From assembly GCA_036510225.1 (NCBI GenBank), contig DATCEH010000097.1, positions 33,907 through 97,906 of the forward strand: 64,000 nucleotides of DNA, read 5' to 3'. Both the position numbers and the translations under genes were made by a program. This document shows positions 62,169 through 64,000 of this stretch, one piece after another; the first letter of the stretch is position 1, and every line of letters begins with the position of its first letter. This DNA is from Palsa-513 sp036510225 (GTDB lineage Bacteria > Actinomycetota > Thermoleophilia > Solirubrobacterales > Solirubrobacteraceae). The notes under the pieces are model-generated. The model was not told the origin of the DNA, did no database searches, and worked only from the letters and a program-made list of their open reading frames with translations.

Positions 62169-62264
62169 CGCACGCGATGCCGGGCCGGGCGAGCCCGGTC
62201 GGCGCGGGCGGATCCCGGACGGCACGGGCGGATCCCGACGACCGACGCGCCTCACAACGCAGGA

Positions 62265-62298
62265 AGGCCGGCCGTCGAATCTTCTCGACGACCGGCCT
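62265..62298 (-). terminator. Strong hairpin ending the right-end operon
   Basis: A 14-bp stem (AGGCCGGTCGTCGA / TCGACGGCCGGCCT on the minus strand, with one U-G pair) has a GAAGAT loop. It lies 35 bp past the stop of the 62333 gene. On the plus strand the same position is a C-A mismatch, so the structure favours the minus transcript. Confidence 0.7.
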
Positions 62299-62332
62299 CT
62301 CCTGGGCACTCAATGACTGCTGGGCGTCTGCC

Positions 62333-63097
62333 TCAACGCTCCCAGGGCCGCAGGCCCATCGCCGACGAACGTGCGGGATCGGCGGGCGCCTCGGGCTCGG
62401 CAGCCGGCGGCGCCTCCGGCTCGGCCTTTGCGCCGAAGATCCCAGGTCCGCGGTTCGGGGCACGCACCGGCGGCGGCCCTTGGGCCACGGCACCGGTCGG
62501 GAGCCGCTTGCGCGGCTTGTAGGCCTCGTCCTTGACCTCGTACTGGTTCGGCGAGTCCTTGCCGATCGTGGGAGTCCGCGGGAGGTTCTCCCGGCTGGAA
62601 CCCGACGCACGCCGGGGGTCCGGGTAGAGCAGCCGTGACGACGCGCTCGCGTACGCCACGTCGCGGATCGCGGCACCTGCCGGGTTGCCCGCGGCGATCG
62701 GAGCCTCGCGGCCCAACCGCGCGAGGATCAACGTGCCCCGCGTGTAGACCTCGCCGATGCGCGGCACGGAGCCCCTCGGACGGCCCTGCTTGCGGAAGCT
62801 GATCGCGCCGGCGGCCGGATAGAGGCCCTCGACCAGTCCGATCGCATCCGTCATCCCGGCCTTCTTCACGAGCAGGCCTTCGAGCAGGTCAACGCCGGCG
62901 TCGAGCTGCCGGTTGATCGTCGTGACGACATCGTTGACCGGGATCGTCTGCCGCACCAGCGTCACCACCGCGGCATAGACCACATTCAGATCGGCAGTGA
63001 TCGTCCGCAGCTCGACGATGATCGCGAGCAGGTAGACGACAAGCGCAAGGACGATCACCAGGACGACGAGAATCGTAACTACAGCAGCTGGATTCAT
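62333..63097 (-). CDS. Membrane-anchored protein, unknown function
   Basis: This 254-residue protein has one N-terminal helix (VVTILVVLVIVLALVVYLLAIIVEL). An amphipathic helical part follows (LRTITADLNVVYAAVVTLVRQTIPVNDVVTTINRQLDAGVDLLEGLLVKKAG), then a middle with GEVYTRGTLILARLG. A 90-residue Pro/Ala/Arg-rich disordered tail ends it. Last gene of a compact minus-strand operon, followed by a strong terminator hairpin. The neighbours are also one-helix proteins. Confidence 0.7.
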   Translation of the reverse strand: MNPAAVVTILVVLVIVLALVVYLLAIIVELRTITADLNVVYAAVVTLVRQTIPVNDVVTTINRQLDAGVDLLEGLLVKKAGMTDAIGLVEGLYPAAGAISFRKQGRPRGSVPRIGEVYTRGTLILARLGREAPIAAGNPAGAAIRDVAYASASSRLLYPDPRRASGSSRENLPRTPTIGKDSPNQYEVKDEAYKPRKRLPTGAVAQGPPPVRAPNRGPGIFGAKAEPEAPPAAEPEAPADPARSSAMGLRPWER

Positions 63098-63113
63098 TGT
63101 TCCCTTTCCTCCT

Positions 63114-63371
63114 TTACGCGTCGTCGAGGATGACGTCGAGCGAGCCGCCGTAGTTGGCGACCGTCTCGACCGTCTTGATGATGTAGCTCTGCGTCGTCAG
63201 CAGCAGCGGGATCGGCTCGAGATCCTTCGTCGCGGCCGAAGCGACCGTGATGATCGTCTGGATGTTCGGCACGATCTGCTTCGCCGCAGTCAGAACACCC
63301 TTCAGCAGAATCACGACGACCGGCAGAACGACGACCGCCAGCACAATATTCCCAATCCACCAAACGATCAT
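63114..63371 (-). CDS. Small one-helix membrane protein
   Basis: This 85-residue protein starts MIVWWIGNIVLAVVVLPVVVILLKGVLTAAKQIVPNIQTIITVASAATKDLEPIPLLL, with one transmembrane helix and an amphipathic helix. GGAGGG precedes the ATG at 63371. It overlaps the next upstream gene by 4 bp. Function unknown. Confidence 0.7.
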   Translation of the reverse strand: MIVWWIGNIVLAVVVLPVVVILLKGVLTAAKQIVPNIQTIITVASAATKDLEPIPLLLTTQSYIIKTVETVANYGGSLDVILDDA

Positions 63372-63643
63372 CGAACCCTCCTCTGCGCAACGATCGCAGC
63401 CTTCGCGGCAATCCCCGGAAGCGCACCCAGGATGACCTCGAGCTTGGCGTTGATATCGCGAACACACTGACCAAGCGGACGCAGATGCCCGGACTCGACG
63501 CCCGCAAGCGCCGAACCCAACGTCCCCAACCCCTCGCCGATCCTCGTCAAACGGATCTGAATCCGCTTCAGAGCGATCGCGAGCACGGCAACCAGCAACA
63601 CGGCCTCAGCCACACTCAACACGATCAACAGAGTTCTACTCAT
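63368..63643 (-). CDS. Small one-helix membrane protein
   Basis: This 91-residue protein has helix TLLIVLSVAEAVLLVAVLAIAL, then KRIQIRLTRIGEGLGTLGSALAGVESGHLRPLGQCVRDINAKLEVILGALPGIAAKA. The pattern resembles short coiled-coil membrane proteins of the DUF948 type. It overlaps both neighbours by 4 bp. Confidence 0.7.
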   Translation of the reverse strand: MSRTLLIVLSVAEAVLLVAVLAIALKRIQIRLTRIGEGLGTLGSALAGVESGHLRPLGQCVRDINAKLEVILGALPGIAAKAAIVAQRRVR

Positions 63644-63939
63644 GACGGCGCCGTCGTGTAGCCGTCGGTAAGCGCGTTCATATACCCATCCTGAATGATC
63701 GCCTCGTCAATGACCTCCGCAAGCACCGGAGGCGTCAAGGCCAACTGCGGAATGTAAACCGTCTGCGAAGCGACCTGACCAGCCGTCGCCAGCAACTTCG
63801 CGACGCTCCCGTCGATGTCCTTCACATAGCTCAACAGCAAAATCAACAGATTCGTCACGACGAGAGCAACCGTCGCACCCAAACCAAGCGCTATGTACCA
63901 GAACTCATGCCCATCAATGTTCGTCGCTGCAGCAATCAT
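63640..63939 (-). CDS. Small one-helix membrane protein
   Basis: This 99-residue protein has helix FWYIALGLGATVALVVTNLLILLLSYV, then KDIDGSVAKLLATAGQVASQTVYIPQLALTPPVLAEVIDEAI. The ATG overlaps the stop of a further upstream gene (ATGA). Function unknown. Confidence 0.7.
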   Translation of the reverse strand: MIAAATNIDGHEFWYIALGLGATVALVVTNLLILLLSYVKDIDGSVAKLLATAGQVASQTVYIPQLALTPPVLAEVIDEAIIQDGYMNALTDGYTTAPS

Positions 63940-64000
63940 TTCCCGACCGCCACCTTTCGCAGGCTCCGCGCCGTATGCAGAATCCGAACCGCCGAATCGT
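63936..64000 (-). CDS. C-terminal end of an upstream gene of the same operon
   Basis: The last 20 codons read DSAVRILHTARSLRKVAVGK, and the TGA overlaps the next ATG by 4 bp. The gene starts beyond the right edge and its family cannot be told. Confidence 0.55.
   Translation of the reverse strand, partial: DSAVRILHTARSLRKVAVGK

Overview
This is 64 kb of a high-GC (about 70%) actinobacterial chromosome. Most of it lies on the minus strand. The likely source is the class Thermoleophilia or a related deep-branching lineage. The basis is an actinobacterial housekeeping order (tig-clpP-clpX-valS-folC-ndk ... rng-rplU-rpmA ... obg-proB-proA-nadD-rsfS) combined with a full mreBCD-mrdA-rodA rod-shape cluster and a form I aerobic CO dehydrogenase cluster. 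The taxonomic call is inference; no rRNA gene is present.

Left part (1-18.7 kb): the start of a LAL-type ATPase regulator runs off the left edge. It is followed by murJ, rpsT, a small membrane protein, and a broken aldehyde dehydrogenase divergent from a GAF-domain regulator, with a repeated GTTGC array between them. Next come a broken DUF4259-like gene, holA, leuS, a photolyase and tRNA-Ala(GGC). Just after the tRNA sit three co-oriented accessory genes: an 882-residue protein with a circularly permuted papain-like Cys/His signature, an FAD-dependent sugar-lactone-oxidase-like protein, and a membrane protein.

Middle (18.7-43.4 kb): a long minus-strand housekeeping block covers ribosome silencing, NAD and proline synthesis, Obg, L21/L27, RNase G/E, the elongasome, Maf, Ndk, FolC, ValS, ClpXP and trigger factor. 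It is interrupted between rpmA and obg by a plus-strand SDR gene and one copy of a dispersed non-coding repeat.

Right part (43.4-64 kb): a LysR regulator; a four-gene operon of a secreted or lipoprotein-like protein plus three one-pass membrane proteins with long Ser/Thr/Ile-rich repetitive ectodomains and terminal Cys pairs; then the CO-oxidation region. That region holds coxM-coxS-coxL (form I AYRCSFR motif), XdhC-type maturation factors (one with two YHS metal domains, one split into two genes), a MobA-like nucleotidyltransferase, CoxD, CoxE, a CoxG-like protein, a CBS-pair protein, YceI, and a free-standing CoxL domain fragment with its own strong ribosome-binding site. MoaD-MoaE (fused) and MoaC supply molybdopterin and are divergent across only 17 bp. 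The window ends with two or three copies of the dispersed repeat, one carrying a perfect 35-bp palindrome, and an operon of small overlapping membrane-anchored proteins running in from the right edge.

The most unusual items are the dispersed structured repeat family, the three Cys-capped membrane fibre-like proteins, the stand-alone CoxL fragment, the permuted papain-like giant with its neighbours, and a recurring TANNNT-N6-start arrangement that suggests leaderless transcription.
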